A stretch of 64,000 nucleotides of DNA, from assembly GCF_001006325.2 (NCBI RefSeq), contig NZ_LBIA02000001.1, positions 2,915,501-2,979,500 on the forward strand. Direction: 5' to 3'. The notes beneath the pieces are model-generated. The model was given only the letters and a program-made list of their open reading frames with translations, was not told the DNA's origin and did no database searches. Below are positions 36,177 through 44,497 of the stretch, one piece after another (within the stretch, counting starts at the first letter, position 1; every line of letters begins with the position of its first letter). Source of the stretch: Afipia massiliensis. GTDB taxonomy: Bacteria > Pseudomonadota > Alphaproteobacteria > Rhizobiales > Xanthobacteraceae. The translations under genes were made by a program, and so were the position numbers.

Positions 36177-37745
36177 ATGTCCGACATCGTTCTCTCGGCG
36201 TCAGTTCGCCAGAATTTGCTGTCGCTTCAGGCAACGGCGGATTTGCTGGCAACCACCCAGAACCGGCTCGCAACGGGCAAGAAGGTCAATTCGGCGCTCG
36301 ACAATCCGACCAATTACTTCACGGCCGCCGGGCTCGATGCTCGCGCCAGTGACATCAACAATCTGCTCGACGGCATCGGCAACGGCGTGCAGGTCCTGCA
36401 GGCGGCCAACACCGGCATCACCTCGCTGCAGAAGCTGATCGACAGCGCGAAGTCGATCGCCAACCAGGCGCTTCAGACTAACGTCGGCTACGCCAAATCG
36501 AGCCTGACGACCGGTCCGAACGCCGGGGCAACGGGCGCCAACCTGCTCGGATTGCCGGATACCGCTGCTACCGTGACTGGCATTGTCGTCGGCGGTGGCC
36601 TGACTCCTGCCACCACGCTGGCCGCCGCCGGTTTTGCCAACGGCGACTCGTTCACGATCAATGGCAAGACGATCTCGTTCGTCACCGGTTTGGCCGCCGA
36701 CCCTGCGTCCACGACCGATCCGATCACCGGCAATGTTTCGATCAGCCTGTCCAGCGCCACCGGCGGCACCGTGGCGACCATCCTGAGCGCCATCAACGGT
36801 ATCACGGGCGGCACGTCGAGCATCGCGGGCAATCAGCTGACCGTCAGCAACGCAGTCGCCGACACCGCCAACAGCATCACCTTCGGCGGTACCAGCAGCG
36901 CTCTCGCCAAGCTCGGGCTCTCGACCGGCACCACGCCGCCAACCTATACGTTCTCCGGCAAGACACTGACCATTCCATCAACTGCGGGTGGACCGGCCAC
37001 CAACATCGTCTTTGGTAACGGCGTCGGACAGGTCTCCACCATCAACCAGCTCAATGCCGCGCTGCTGCCGAACAACCTTCAGGCCAGCATCGATTCGACC
37101 GGCGCAATCACCATCACCACGTCCAACGATGCGGCATCCTCGACGATCGGCGTGATCGGGGGCACGGCGACGGCGCCGGGCGAGCTGTTCGCGGGCGTGA
37201 TCGTCTCAGCGCCGGTTGCCGAAGCCAACTCACAGGCGACGCGCGCGAATCTCGTGACGCAGTACAACAACATCATCCAGCAGATCAAAACGACTTCGCA
37301 GGATGCATCGTTCAATGGCGTCAACCTGCTGAACGGCGACCAGCTCAAGCTGGTGTTCAACGAAACCGGCAAGTCGACGCTCAACATCACCGGCATCAAT
37401 CTCGATCCGGCCGGCCTCGGTCTCGGCAATTTGTCGGCGGGCGTCGACTTCATCGACAACGTCGCGACGAACAAGGTGCTCGACTCGCTCAACTACGCAA
37501 GCAGCTTTCTGCGCTCGCAGGCGTCGACGCTGGGTTCGAACCTGTCGATCGTGCAGATCCGTCAGGATTTCTCGAAGAATCTGATCAACGTGTTGCAGAG
37601 CGGTTCGGCCAATCTCACCATCGCCGATAGCAATGAGGAAGCCGCGAACAGCCAGGCGCTGTCCACCCGCCAGTCGATCGCGGTGTCCGCGCTGGCGCTG
37701 GCCAACCAGTCGCAGCAGAGCGTGCTTCAGCTTCTCAGAACTTAA
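36177..37745 (+). CDS. Flagellin, paralogue 2
   Basis: The 522-residue flagellin shares the same conserved ends as paralogue 1 (SVRQNLLSLQATADLLATTQ; EEAANSQALSTRQSIAVSAL) and nearly the same central plan, with NGKTISFVTG strands. The ATG at 36177 has AAGGAAGG upstream; a start at 36141 would add twelve unrelated residues. The two genes are tandem duplicates whose middle domains have diverged more than their ends. Its upstream region holds CtrA-like boxes not found before paralogue 1. Confidence 0.94.
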   Translation: MSDIVLSASVRQNLLSLQATADLLATTQNRLATGKKVNSALDNPTNYFTAAGLDARASDINNLLDGIGNGVQVLQAANTGITSLQKLIDSAKSIANQALQTNVGYAKSSLTTGPNAGATGANLLGLPDTAATVTGIVVGGGLTPATTLAAAGFANGDSFTINGKTISFVTGLAADPASTTDPITGNVSISLSSATGGTVATILSAINGITGGTSSIAGNQLTVSNAVADTANSITFGGTSSALAKLGLSTGTTPPTYTFSGKTLTIPSTAGGPATNIVFGNGVGQVSTINQLNAALLPNNLQASIDSTGAITITTSNDAASSTIGVIGGTATAPGELFAGVIVSAPVAEANSQATRANLVTQYNNIIQQIKTTSQDASFNGVNLLNGDQLKLVFNETGKSTLNITGINLDPAGLGLGNLSAGVDFIDNVATNKVLDSLNYASSFLRSQASTLGSNLSIVQIRQDFSKNLINVLQSGSANLTIADSNEEAANSQALSTRQSIAVSALALANQSQQSVLQLLRT

Positions 37746-37770
37746 GAGAAGGCTAAGGATTAGAACAGGA

Positions 37771-37800
37771 AAGCGGCGAGGGGCACTTCGCCGCTTCTTT
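37771..37800 (+). terminator. Terminator after flagellin 2
   Basis: AAGCGGCGA (37771-37779) pairs with TCGCCGCTT (37788-37796), followed by CTTTT. Confidence 0.8.
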
Positions 37801-37884
37801 TGCGCCGTAAACTGCCGTTACTGCTCTTGAGCTGAACTGGCAAGCGTCAGCCTGACAGGAGCCACAGAGCAAGGGAGACAGAAC

Positions 37885-38265
37885 GTGCCTCTCAGAGTCG
37901 AGCTCAAGCCGTTCGAGCGAATCGTGATCGGTCAGAGCGTCATCACCAATTCCGAGCATCGCGCGACATTCCTGATCGACGGCGATACGCCGATTTTGCG
38001 CGAGAAGGACATCCTGACGGCCGAGACCGCGAACACGCCGGTCAAGCGAATCTATCTCTGCGTTCAGCAGATGTATCTCGAAGATGACATTCCGAAATAT
38101 CAGGAACTCTATCTTGGCTTCGTGCGGGACATGCTCGAGGCGGTACCAAGTTCCCGCGAACACATTGAAGCCGCAAGTAATCATATTTTAAACGGTGATC
38201 TTTACAAAGCTCTAAGAGAAATCAGGAAACTGATGAAGCGCGAAGAAGAACTCCTCTCGAGGTAA
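37885..38265 (+). CDS. flbT: FlbT flagellin regulator, copy 2
   Basis: The 126-residue protein (GTG start, AAGGGAGA just upstream) reads MPLRVELKPFERIVIGQSVI, then ILREKDILTAETANTPVKRIYLCVQQMY. It aligns along its length with copy 1 but is shorter at the C terminus (ending KREEELLSR). FlbT of Caulobacter represses flagellin translation. It is paired with flaF, the usual arrangement, so this is the standard copy and the one at 33641 is the extra one. Confidence 0.93.
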   Translation: MPLRVELKPFERIVIGQSVITNSEHRATFLIDGDTPILREKDILTAETANTPVKRIYLCVQQMYLEDDIPKYQELYLGFVRDMLEAVPSSREHIEAASNHILNGDLYKALREIRKLMKREEELLSR

Positions 38266-38268
38266 TAC

Positions 38269-38628
38269 ATGTCTCACGCTGCCTATGCTCGGACCGCTCA
38301 AACCACGGCATCTCCACGGGAGATCGAGGCGCAGGCGCTCCTCAAGGCTGCGAACAAGCTTCAGCATGCGATGACGAACTGGGATCACCCCGATACGAAT
38401 TTCGCTGAGGCGCTGCTTTTCAACCGCAAGCTCTGGGCGATCCTTTTGAGCGCGGTGACCAGCGACGAGAATCCGCAAACCATCGAGGTTCGTCAGAACA
38501 TCGCCAACATCGGCACCTTCGTCCTGACGCAGACCGCGGAACTGCAGCTCAATCCGCAGCCCGAAAAACTGAAGTCGCTGATCGACATCAATTGCAACCT
38601 CGCGGCTGGACTGTCCGGCCGGGCATAA
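38269..38628 (+). CDS. flaF: FlaF flagellar regulator
   Basis: The 119-residue helical protein matches FlaF (DTNFAEALLFNRKLWAILLSAV, EVRQNIANIGTFVLTQTAEL). In Caulobacter FlaF is needed for flagellin synthesis and counteracts FlbT. It starts three bases after the flbT stop, so the two are translationally coupled. Confidence 0.93.
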   Translation: MSHAAYARTAQTTASPREIEAQALLKAANKLQHAMTNWDHPDTNFAEALLFNRKLWAILLSAVTSDENPQTIEVRQNIANIGTFVLTQTAELQLNPQPEKLKSLIDINCNLAAGLSGRA

Positions 38629-38642
38629 ACACGGACATCGTC

Positions 38643-39002
38643 GTGGCTGACCTCCTCGGTATCATATCGGCGAACTACGTGGCGGTTGGCGCGAACGTCA
38701 ATTACTCGAAAGGCCCTTATGTTCCCGTCGATGCCGCAAGCTACGAAGGCAACTGGACCGGTAAATACGCCAACAACGACTCGTTCAGCATCCAGGTGTC
38801 CGATGTCATCGGATTCCGCGCCAAGGTCAGATACCAGAGCGGCGCCACGGTGAAGTATCAGGAGGTTCTGATCCGCGACAATTCCTTCCGGATCGGAGAC
38901 TCGAAGTTCATGCTGACGAAGCAGGGCACGGCGCAGATCAAGACGGTAATGACGAACAACGGCACTCAGTCCCTCGAGACCGCCTACGCCAAGCAGGGCT
39001 GA
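38643..39002 (+). CDS. Small beta-rich protein of the flagellar island, unknown
   Basis: This 119-residue protein (GTG start inferred; a longer frame begins inside flaF) reads ADLLGIISANYVAVGANVNY followed by alternating polar/hydrophobic segments (VSDVIGFRAKVRYQSGATVK). There is no signal peptide or membrane helix. It lies 14 bases after flaF, so it is probably in the same transcript. I do not recognise a family. Confidence 0.6.
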   Translation: MADLLGIISANYVAVGANVNYSKGPYVPVDAASYEGNWTGKYANNDSFSIQVSDVIGFRAKVRYQSGATVKYQEVLIRDNSFRIGDSKFMLTKQGTAQIKTVMTNNGTQSLETAYAKQG

Positions 39003-39033
39003 CGGCTCGACGCCGTGAGCCTCGACACAAATC

Positions 39034-39396
39034 TCAGATTCTCAGATCGGTATTCCGGCGCATGTTGTCTTCCCGGGCGATATCCATCGCCCGCAGATAG
39101 GCGCGTGCGCGCAGGCGCGCTTCGTCCGGATACTGGCGGACCACCAGGCTGGTCGCGCTGTCGACGGTGCGATAGACGATTTCGGCCGCGGCGCGATCAA
39201 TCACCACCTGCTTTGAGAGCCGGTCGGTCTCAGCCTGGGGATTGTTGCGCACGTGCAGGGACGCGTCCGGCGCTGTGACGGCCTTGTCAGGCGGAAGCTG
39301 CGTCGGGACAGCCGTCTTCGCTGCGTTGAACGCAGGCTCGACGTATGTTGCGATAACCGATGCCCCCACCGGTTTGATGTTGAAGTCCGTACTCAT
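39034..39396 (-). CDS. FlaG-like small flagellar protein (tentative)
   Basis: The 120-residue protein ends with IVYRTVDSATSLVVRQYPDEARLRARAYLRAMD, reminiscent of the FlaG pattern VVD-xTGEVVRQIP-E. The N-terminal 60 residues are polar and Pro/Ala-rich. FlaG affects filament length in other bacteria. A possible sigma-54 promoter lies 110 bases upstream. The family call is weak. Confidence 0.55.
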   Translation of the reverse strand: MSTDFNIKPVGASVIATYVEPAFNAAKTAVPTQLPPDKAVTAPDASLHVRNNPQAETDRLSKQVVIDRAAAEIVYRTVDSATSLVVRQYPDEARLRARAYLRAMDIAREDNMRRNTDLRI

Positions 39397-39507
39397 GGCA
39401 GCCTCTGGCTTCCCCTTGAGTCAAACCCCAACCCTCCAGTTCCCAATATGGACGGAACTCTCTGAAGCCCATCCTTATGTTGCTGCGGTGATTTGAATCA
39501 AAACGTC

Positions 39508-39523
39508 TGCGTTTGCGCTGCCA
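39508..39523 (-). promoter_or_regulatory. Candidate sigma-54 promoter of the FlaG-like gene
   Basis: The minus strand reads TGGCAGCGCAAACGCA: a good -24 TGGCA, correct 12-base spacing and GCA at -12. The -12 element has AC instead of TT. Confidence 0.45.
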
Positions 39524-39594
39524 TATGTGCAATGCAAACACGGCGCGGCCCATGGCGGTGCCATGAGCTGCGTCGCGGGTTCTTTCAGGAGAAT

Positions 39595-40086
39595 CTAGAG
39601 CGAACGGCTGACGGTAAGCGGGGTGACGTGACGCGGCCCCGGCATCGCGCGTTGTCCGGCGGCGGTATAGCCGTTCGGGAGATTTTTCCGCTGCATTTCG
39701 CCGTTGACGCCGCGGATGATTCCCTCGGAGACGGCGTGCGCCGTCGCGAGCACCGTGAGATTGACCTGAAGCATGGCGCGGAAGGTGTCGTGATGACGAT
39801 GCAGCGCGGTCAGCAGTTCAGGCGTGGACTGCTTGAGGTAATCGCGGCTGTGCGTCAGCTTCGAAATCGCATCGACATACTGCCGCGACATCTCGCCTTT
39901 CTCGGCATCGAGCGCCATCGCTTCGCGAACATTGCCGGCGCGGACCAGTTCGGTCTCGCGTTCCACGATCCCGAGCAGCGTGCTCATGATCTTCATCAGC
40001 CCTTCGGCGAGCTGGCGGGCTTCGACAGGTGTCGATGCCGGCGCGTGAGATGCGGGCGCTCTGGAGTTTTGCTGTTGAGGGGTCAT
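39595..40086 (-). CDS. FlgN-like flagellar export chaperone (tentative)
   Basis: The 163-residue protein is mostly helical with a core LAEGLMKIMSTLLGIVERETELVRAGN and QYVDAISKLTHSRDYLKQS, which resembles the FlgN four-helix chaperone for FlgK and FlgL. The C-terminal 40 residues are basic and unordered. It is the third gene of the flgI-flgJ transcript, 19 bases after the FlgJ-like gene. ATG at 40086 is chosen because an upstream ATG falls inside flgJ. Confidence 0.65.
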   Translation of the reverse strand: MTPQQQNSRAPASHAPASTPVEARQLAEGLMKIMSTLLGIVERETELVRAGNVREAMALDAEKGEMSRQYVDAISKLTHSRDYLKQSTPELLTALHRHHDTFRAMLQVNLTVLATAHAVSEGIIRGVNGEMQRKNLPNGYTAAGQRAMPGPRHVTPLTVSRSL

Positions 40087-40105
40087 GAGATGTCCCTTCC
40101 GGCGC

Positions 40106-40447
40106 TTAAGCCGCGCGGTTGGCCTGTTGAAGGATGAGGGTGCGGTAAACGTCGCTGGAGATTCCAACGCCGCCGGACTGTGCGAACGACTTCGAATACT
40201 GCTCGGTCATCATCGAGCGCCAGATGCCGGTGCCCGGCGTGTTGCCGTAGGGACCGTCGCCTTTGATGCCGCTCATCATCTGCGTAAACATCGAGTTGAG
40301 GAACACCGCCTCGAAATCCTGCGCCTGGCCCTTAGCTTTGGCCTGCGCCTGCGGCGAGACTTTCGTCAGCGCGTCCTGCAGCAGAAGGTCGGGACGTCCA
40401 CCGGTGAAGGTCGTCGGAGCCCGTGTCGTGGTCGGGGTGATGCTCAT
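40106..40447 (-). CDS. flgJ: FlgJ-like rod-binding protein
   Basis: The 113-residue protein has the FlgJ N-terminal (Rod-binding) domain: AQDFEAVFLNSMFTQMMSGI, TGIWRSMMTEQYSKSFAQSGGVGI. It lacks the muramidase domain of enteric FlgJ, as is common in alphaproteobacteria. It assists rod assembly in the periplasm. Its ATG overlaps the TGA of flgI (TGATG). Confidence 0.85.
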   Translation of the reverse strand: MSITPTTTRAPTTFTGGRPDLLLQDALTKVSPQAQAKAKGQAQDFEAVFLNSMFTQMMSGIKGDGPYGNTPGTGIWRSMMTEQYSKSFAQSGGVGISSDVYRTLILQQANRAA

Positions 40448-41568
40448 CACATCACCTCGATATCGGCCTGGATCGCGCCGGATGCCTTGATGGCCTGCAG
40501 GATGCCGATCAGGTCGCGCGGACCGATGCCGAGTCCGTTGAGGCCATCGACGAGTTGCTGCAGGGAGACGCCATCCTTGACGACGGCGAGTTTCCTGCCG
40601 TCCTCCTGCACGCCGACGCGGGTATTCGGTGTGACCACAGTGCGGCCCCGCGAAAACGGCGCGGGCTGGCTGACCTGTGGACTTTCCGAGATCGTGACTG
40701 TGAGATTGCCTTGCGCCACCGCGACGGTGGCGACGCGCACGTCGCGGCCCATGACGATGATGCCGGAGCGTTCGTCGATGATGATCTTGGCGCCGAGGTC
40801 CGGCTCGACCTGCAACTGCTCGATCTCGGTCAGCAGTGCGACGACATTGCCCTTGAACTCGGCCGGAATGCTGAGCTGCACGGTGGAGGGATCGACCGGC
40901 TCGGCGGTCTTGGTGCCGAGGTAATCGTTGACGGCGGCGGCGATGCGCTTGGCGGTGGTGAAGTCGCCGTTGCGCAGGGCAAGGCGGACATTCGGCAGGC
41001 GGTTCAGCGCGAACTCGATCTCGCGTTCGATGATCGCGCCGTTGGCGATGCGGCCAACCGTCGGGACGCCCTTGGTGACGCTGGCGGCGGCGCCTTCGGC
41101 CGAAAAACCGCCGATCGCCAGCGAGCCCTGCGCGACCGAGTAGACGTTGCCGTCCGCGCCGAGCAGGGGCGTGACGAGGAGGGTGCCGCCCTGAAGGCTC
41201 TTGGCGTCGCCAAGCGCCGACACGGTGACGTCCATGCGGGTGCCCTGGGTGCCGAACGGAGGAAGGTTGCCGGTGACCATGACGGCGGCGACGTTGCCGG
41301 TGCGGATGGTGGAGCCACGAATGTTGACCCCCATGCGCTCCAGCATCGCTTGCAGCGACTGCTTGGTGAAGGGGATGTTGTTGAGGGTATCGCCGGTGCC
41401 GTTGAGGCCGACCACGAGACCGTAGCCGATCAACTGGTTCTGGCGCACGCCTTCGATGTTCGCGAGATCCTTGATCCGCGACGTCGCATGAGCCGGCCCA
41501 CCCGAGGCGCCGATAACGGCGGTCAGCAGGGCGAAGGCCATGCAGGCTGCCTGAGAAATCCGAAACAT
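40447..41568 (-). CDS. flgI: Flagellar P-ring protein FlgI
   Basis: The 373-residue protein has a signal peptide (ending GPAHATSRI) and the family motifs IKDLANIEGVRQNQLIGYGLVVGLNGTGD, MGVNIRG and the C-terminal LVDGLNGLGIGPRDLIGILQAIKASGA. It forms the P ring around the rod in the peptidoglycan. GGGGAGCAGAGG before the ATG at 41568 decides the start. It is divergent from fliX. Confidence 0.96.
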   Translation of the reverse strand: MFRISQAACMAFALLTAVIGASGGPAHATSRIKDLANIEGVRQNQLIGYGLVVGLNGTGDTLNNIPFTKQSLQAMLERMGVNIRGSTIRTGNVAAVMVTGNLPPFGTQGTRMDVTVSALGDAKSLQGGTLLVTPLLGADGNVYSVAQGSLAIGGFSAEGAAASVTKGVPTVGRIANGAIIEREIEFALNRLPNVRLALRNGDFTTAKRIAAAVNDYLGTKTAEPVDPSTVQLSIPAEFKGNVVALLTEIEQLQVEPDLGAKIIIDERSGIIVMGRDVRVATVAVAQGNLTVTISESPQVSQPAPFSRGRTVVTPNTRVGVQEDGRKLAVVKDGVSLQQLVDGLNGLGIGPRDLIGILQAIKASGAIQADIEVM

Positions 41569-41637
41569 CCTCTGCTCCCCGCTGAGGTCTTTGCGGCCCG
41601 TTCCGTGCTCCCCACGGGACTGGTCCGTCATTAACTA

Positions 41638-41653
41638 TGCGAGGGCCGTGCCA
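41638..41653 (-). promoter_or_regulatory. Sigma-54 promoter of the flgI operon
   Basis: On the minus strand TGGCACGGCCCTCGCA matches TGGCACG-N4-TTGCA except for one T to C change in the -12 box. The flgI start is about 70 bases downstream. Confidence 0.8.
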
Positions 41654-41778
41654 GAGCGCGAAAGAAGACAAGCGTCTGTAATAATTAGATAATTTTATGA
41701 TGACCGGAACTGGAGCAGTTCCGCCCGCGCGCCGAACTTGCCGTATCCGGCATAAATTGCCGGGTTGTTTACCTCTCA

Positions 41779-41786
41779 TTAACCAT
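41779..41786 (+). promoter_or_regulatory. CtrA-like half site upstream of fliX
   Basis: TTAACCAT lies 73 bases before fliX and upstream of the divergent flgI promoter. The same octamer recurs before fliL. Confidence 0.45.
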
Positions 41787-41858
41787 AAACCGCCACTTTG
41801 GGCCGTGGACCAATCAGGGCGTCACGCCAGCGGTCCCAATCCGTTGCGAGATAGCACG

Positions 41859-42278
41859 ATGCGAATTTATGGACCGAATGGAGCCAATCTGGCGTCGCCG
41901 GCGGCAAACGCGCGGCGCTCAAGCTCGACGGCCTTTTCCCTTGGCGACATAGGCACGCCGGCGGAGACCCGCTCTGCTGCAGCGCCGCGCGCCACCAGCG
42001 GAATCGATGCGCTGCTGGCGATGCAGGGTGTCGAAGACTCTACGGAACGCCGCCGGCGCTCGGTTGCCCGCGGCCGGACCGCACTGGATGTGCTCGATGA
42101 CCTCAAGATCGGGCTGCTGGCCGGGGCGTTCGATTCAACGACAGTCGCCCGCCTGCGCACCGCCGCGGCAGAGCTGAAAACCACCTCCGGCGATCCGGGA
42201 CTCGACCAGGTACTGTCCGAAATCGAGCTGCGGGTGGAAGTCGAACTTGCCAAGGCGGGTCAGTCCGCCGGCGGCTAA
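41859..42278 (+). CDS. fliX: Flagellar assembly regulator FliX
   Basis: The 139-residue protein matches FliX: MRIYGPNGANLA at the start, SGIDALLAMQGVED and RRRRSVARGRTALDVLDDLKIGLLAG. In Caulobacter FliX couples completion of the early basal body to activity of the sigma-54 activator FlbD. It is divergent from flgI, as in Caulobacter. No flbD is in this window. ATG at 41859. Confidence 0.93.
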   Translation: MRIYGPNGANLASPAANARRSSSTAFSLGDIGTPAETRSAAAPRATSGIDALLAMQGVEDSTERRRRSVARGRTALDVLDDLKIGLLAGAFDSTTVARLRTAAAELKTTSGDPGLDQVLSEIELRVEVELAKAGQSAGG

Positions 42279-42369
42279 CGGCGCTTTTGGCCCGGAAAGG
42301 CCGGGCAGGGTTCCCTGTGGAAGGCCCCTATTACCGGGGATTCCCGGGTTTTCCGGCCCACAGGCGATA

Positions 42370-42398
42370 TTGTCTGTCACAAGCCGCCGCTATATAAG
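42370..42398 (+). promoter_or_regulatory. Possible sigma-70 promoter of dksA
   Basis: TTGTCT (42370-42375) and TATAAG (42393-42398) are 17 bases apart, 55 bases before the dksA start. The -10 lies in a GCCGC/GCGGC inverted repeat. Confidence 0.45.
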
Positions 42399-42452
42399 CT
42401 GCGGCGCGAACGGGCATATTCCGTCCGCCTTGTACGTCGACATGGACCGCAC

Positions 42453-42863
42453 TTGGAAAAGTTGAAGAACTACAGGCCCTCTGAAAAAGAGCCTTTCATG
42501 AACGAGCGTCAGCGGGAGTATTTCCGCCGGAAACTGCTCGACTGGAAGGAAGAGATCCTCCGGGAATCGAAGACCACGCTTCAGCAGCTTCAGGAAGAGA
42601 ACGTCAATCATCCTGATCTTGCCGACCGCGCTTCATCAGAGACCGATCGCGCCATTGAACTTCGCGCGCGCGACCGTCAACGCAAGCTCATTTCCAAGAT
42701 CGATGCCGCCCTGCAGCGCATCGAAGAAAATACCTACGGGTATTGCGAAGAAACCGGCGAGCCGATCTCGCTGAAGCGGCTGGAAGCGCGCCCGATCGCG
42801 ACGCTGTCGGTCGAGGCGCAGGAGCGCCACGAAAAGCGCGAGAAGGTCTATCGCGACGAATAG
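42453..42863 (+). CDS. dksA: DksA, RNA polymerase-binding transcription factor (single-cysteine form)
   Basis: The 136-residue protein has the conserved YRPSEKEPFMNERQREYFRRKL start, coiled-coil tip with DLADRASSETDRA and a degenerate zinc finger YGYCEETGEPISLKRLEARP. Only one of the four canonical zinc cysteines remains (Cys98). Alphaproteobacterial DksA of this kind is known to work without zinc. It binds the RNA polymerase secondary channel and acts with ppGpp. TTG at 42453 keeps the conserved YRPSEKEP segment; the ATG at 42498 would lose it. Confidence 0.92.
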   Translation: MEKLKNYRPSEKEPFMNERQREYFRRKLLDWKEEILRESKTTLQQLQEENVNHPDLADRASSETDRAIELRARDRQRKLISKIDAALQRIEENTYGYCEETGEPISLKRLEARPIATLSVEAQERHEKREKVYRDE

Positions 42864-42901
42864 CCGGCGTCGCCGCCTCTTCCGCGATAATTTGCATCAA
42901 G

Positions 42902-42932
42902 CCCGATGGTCCGGAAGACCATCGGGTTTTTT
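42902..42932 (+). terminator. Rho-independent terminator after dksA
   Basis: CCCGATGGTC (42902-42911) pairs with GACCATCGGG (42917-42926), followed by six T. Confidence 0.95.
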
Positions 42933-42996
42933 CATGCCGCGCCGGAACATGCACGTTGGTCGCGAATTAGCGACATCAAAACAGACGGAGGAAATC

Positions 42997-43056
42997 GTGA
43001 GGACAGTATTGATTGCCATAGCAACGCTCGCCGTCGCCTCGCTTGGCGAGTGCTGA
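42997..43056 (+). other. 19-codon ORF with strong ribosome site, possibly a truncated lipoprotein gene
   Basis: GGAGGA at 42987-42992 precedes a GTG at 42997. The frame reads a short hydrophobic leader (RTVLIAIATLAVASLGEC) and stops right after the cysteine of a lipobox-like SLGEC. It may be the 5' end of a small lipoprotein gene cut short, or a leader peptide. Confidence 0.3.
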
Positions 43057-43064
43057 TTCCGCCG

Positions 43065-43358
43065 CTAGGCTAGCGTATGAACGATGACCGGCCCTGCGAC
43101 GGCGGTGGCTGGGCCGGTGAGCAGCGGCGCGAGATTTTTCTCGATCCACGCAAGCCCGCGTTTGTTCGACTCTTCCGCTCCGGCGAAATTGTTGAAGATG
43201 CTGATCGCCGTCACCGTGTCGTCCGGCGCATAGACCACATAGTAGGCCATGAAACCCTCGACATCGCTGATGATCGGGATCGCGCCTTCCTTGATCCTGC
43301 GCGTCAGCTCCTCGGCCATACCGGCTTTTGCTTTTCCCTGACGAATGGCGGCGTACAT
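43065..43358 (-). CDS. Small ABM-like (dimeric alpha-beta barrel) protein, unknown
   Basis: The 97-residue protein reads MYAAIRQGKAKAGMAEELTR, then SDVEGFMAYYVVYAPDDTVT, a pattern of the antibiotic-biosynthesis-monooxygenase-like fold. AAGGAGG just upstream selects ATG at 43358. No active-site residues can be named. It is not clearly flagellar. Confidence 0.7.
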   Translation of the reverse strand: MYAAIRQGKAKAGMAEELTRRIKEGAIPIISDVEGFMAYYVVYAPDDTVTAISIFNNFAGAEESNKRGLAWIEKNLAPLLTGPATAVAGPVIVHTLA

Positions 43359-43733
43359 AGCGTCCTCCTTCACCGGTCGGCTGCCCGAGGTTGCGGTGAC
43401 TGCGAGGCGGCATCACGCCCATTCAGGGACAGCCGGGCAGCGGGATTGTCCGCGCGCTGAACGGTTCGCAGTTGCGCATGGCGTCAGATTATCACTTCCG
43501 CGGTCTGTTGGACACCGGCGAACGTCGCGCAGCGGTTACCTCAAACGATCATGGCCCAAACGATCACGGCCTCCGTCAGGGGAGCTGACAGAGGCCGCGT
43601 CGTGAACACCGTGCTGCGCCTAGGTTCGCCGCCTGGTGTGGGAGTTCGAGAGAAAGACAGTGGGAGCCGTCTCACTTATTGCGGTTTGATCTCCTTCTCA
43701 GAGCGGTTCAGGATCACGCTTCCATGCCCCTGC
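43359..43733. other. 375-bp gap before the flgH end, no feature recognised
   Basis: Several open frames cross it but none has a ribosome site together with family features. It contains the promoter of the small ABM-like gene and the 3' flank of flgH. Confidence 0.4.
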
Positions 43734-44492
43734 TCAGAACGGGAGCAGGATATCGAATGCCTGCTGGCCGTAGCGGGCCTGCTGCACGTCGGTGATCTGG
43801 CCGCGGCCGCCGTAGGCGATGCGGGCCTGCGCGATCTTGCTGGAGTCGATGGTGTTGTCGCTCTGGATGTCCTCTGGCCGGACGATACCTGCGACGATCA
43901 ATTCGCGGACTTCGAAGTTGACGCGGATTTCCTGCTTGCCTTCGACCACGAGGTTGCCGTTCGGCAGCAACTGCGTGACCACGGCGGCGACGTTGGTTTG
44001 CAATGCTTCCTGCCGGTTGACCGAACCCTTGCCGTCGCTGGACGAGGTGGAGTCCGCCGTCAGCATGCGGCCGGGAGGGATCGCGGCGTTGGTGCCCGGG
44101 ATCTTGTTGATGCCGAAGAAGCTGGTGACGCCGGAGTTCTCGCTGTTGGTGCGGCTGCGCTGGGTTTCGTTGGCGATGTTGGCCTTGTCGGTGATGTTGA
44201 CGTGTACGGTCAGGATGTCGCCGATCTGATGCGCGCGCTGATCCTTGAAGAAGGCGCGCGAACCGTTCCGCCACAGCGAGTTCGGATTGAATGACGCCGG
44301 TTGCGGCGCGGGCATCGGCATCGACACCGGCTTGTAGCCTGCCTGAGTCGTCGGGTTGTCGATCGCCGAGAGCTTCGGCTTTTCGCCGATCGCCGCGAGG
44401 CGATCGAGAGACGAGCATCCGCTGACCAGGGTGCCGAGCGCCAGCAGGCTGCCGACGACAATGATGCGATTGAACACGTGAAACTTCGACAT
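43734..44492 (-). CDS. flgH: Flagellar L-ring lipoprotein FlgH
   Basis: The 252-residue lipoprotein has the lipobox LVSGC (Cys26). Family motifs are NSLWRNGSRAFFKDQRAHQIGDILTV, GKQEIRVNFEVRELIVAGIVRPEDI and the C-terminal AYGGRGQITDVQQARYGQQ. It forms the L ring in the outer membrane. It is the last gene of the flgF-flgG-flgA-flgH operon, five bases after flgA. Confidence 0.96.
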   Translation of the reverse strand: MSKFHVFNRIIVVGSLLALGTLVSGCSSLDRLAAIGEKPKLSAIDNPTTQAGYKPVSMPMPAPQPASFNPNSLWRNGSRAFFKDQRAHQIGDILTVHVNITDKANIANETQRSRTNSENSGVTSFFGINKIPGTNAAIPPGRMLTADSTSSSDGKGSVNRQEALQTNVAAVVTQLLPNGNLVVEGKQEIRVNFEVRELIVAGIVRPEDIQSDNTIDSSKIAQARIAYGGRGQITDVQQARYGQQAFDILLPF

Positions 44493-44497
44493 GACTG

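Noticed and set aside
40106-41779. A 557-codon minus-strand frame covering both flgJ and flgI
   Set aside because: Only its last 113 codons (FlgJ) look like a protein. The first part runs through flgI in the wrong frame.
43551-44294. A 247-codon plus-strand frame opposite flgH
   Set aside because: It is antisense to flgH and has no ribosome site or similarity.
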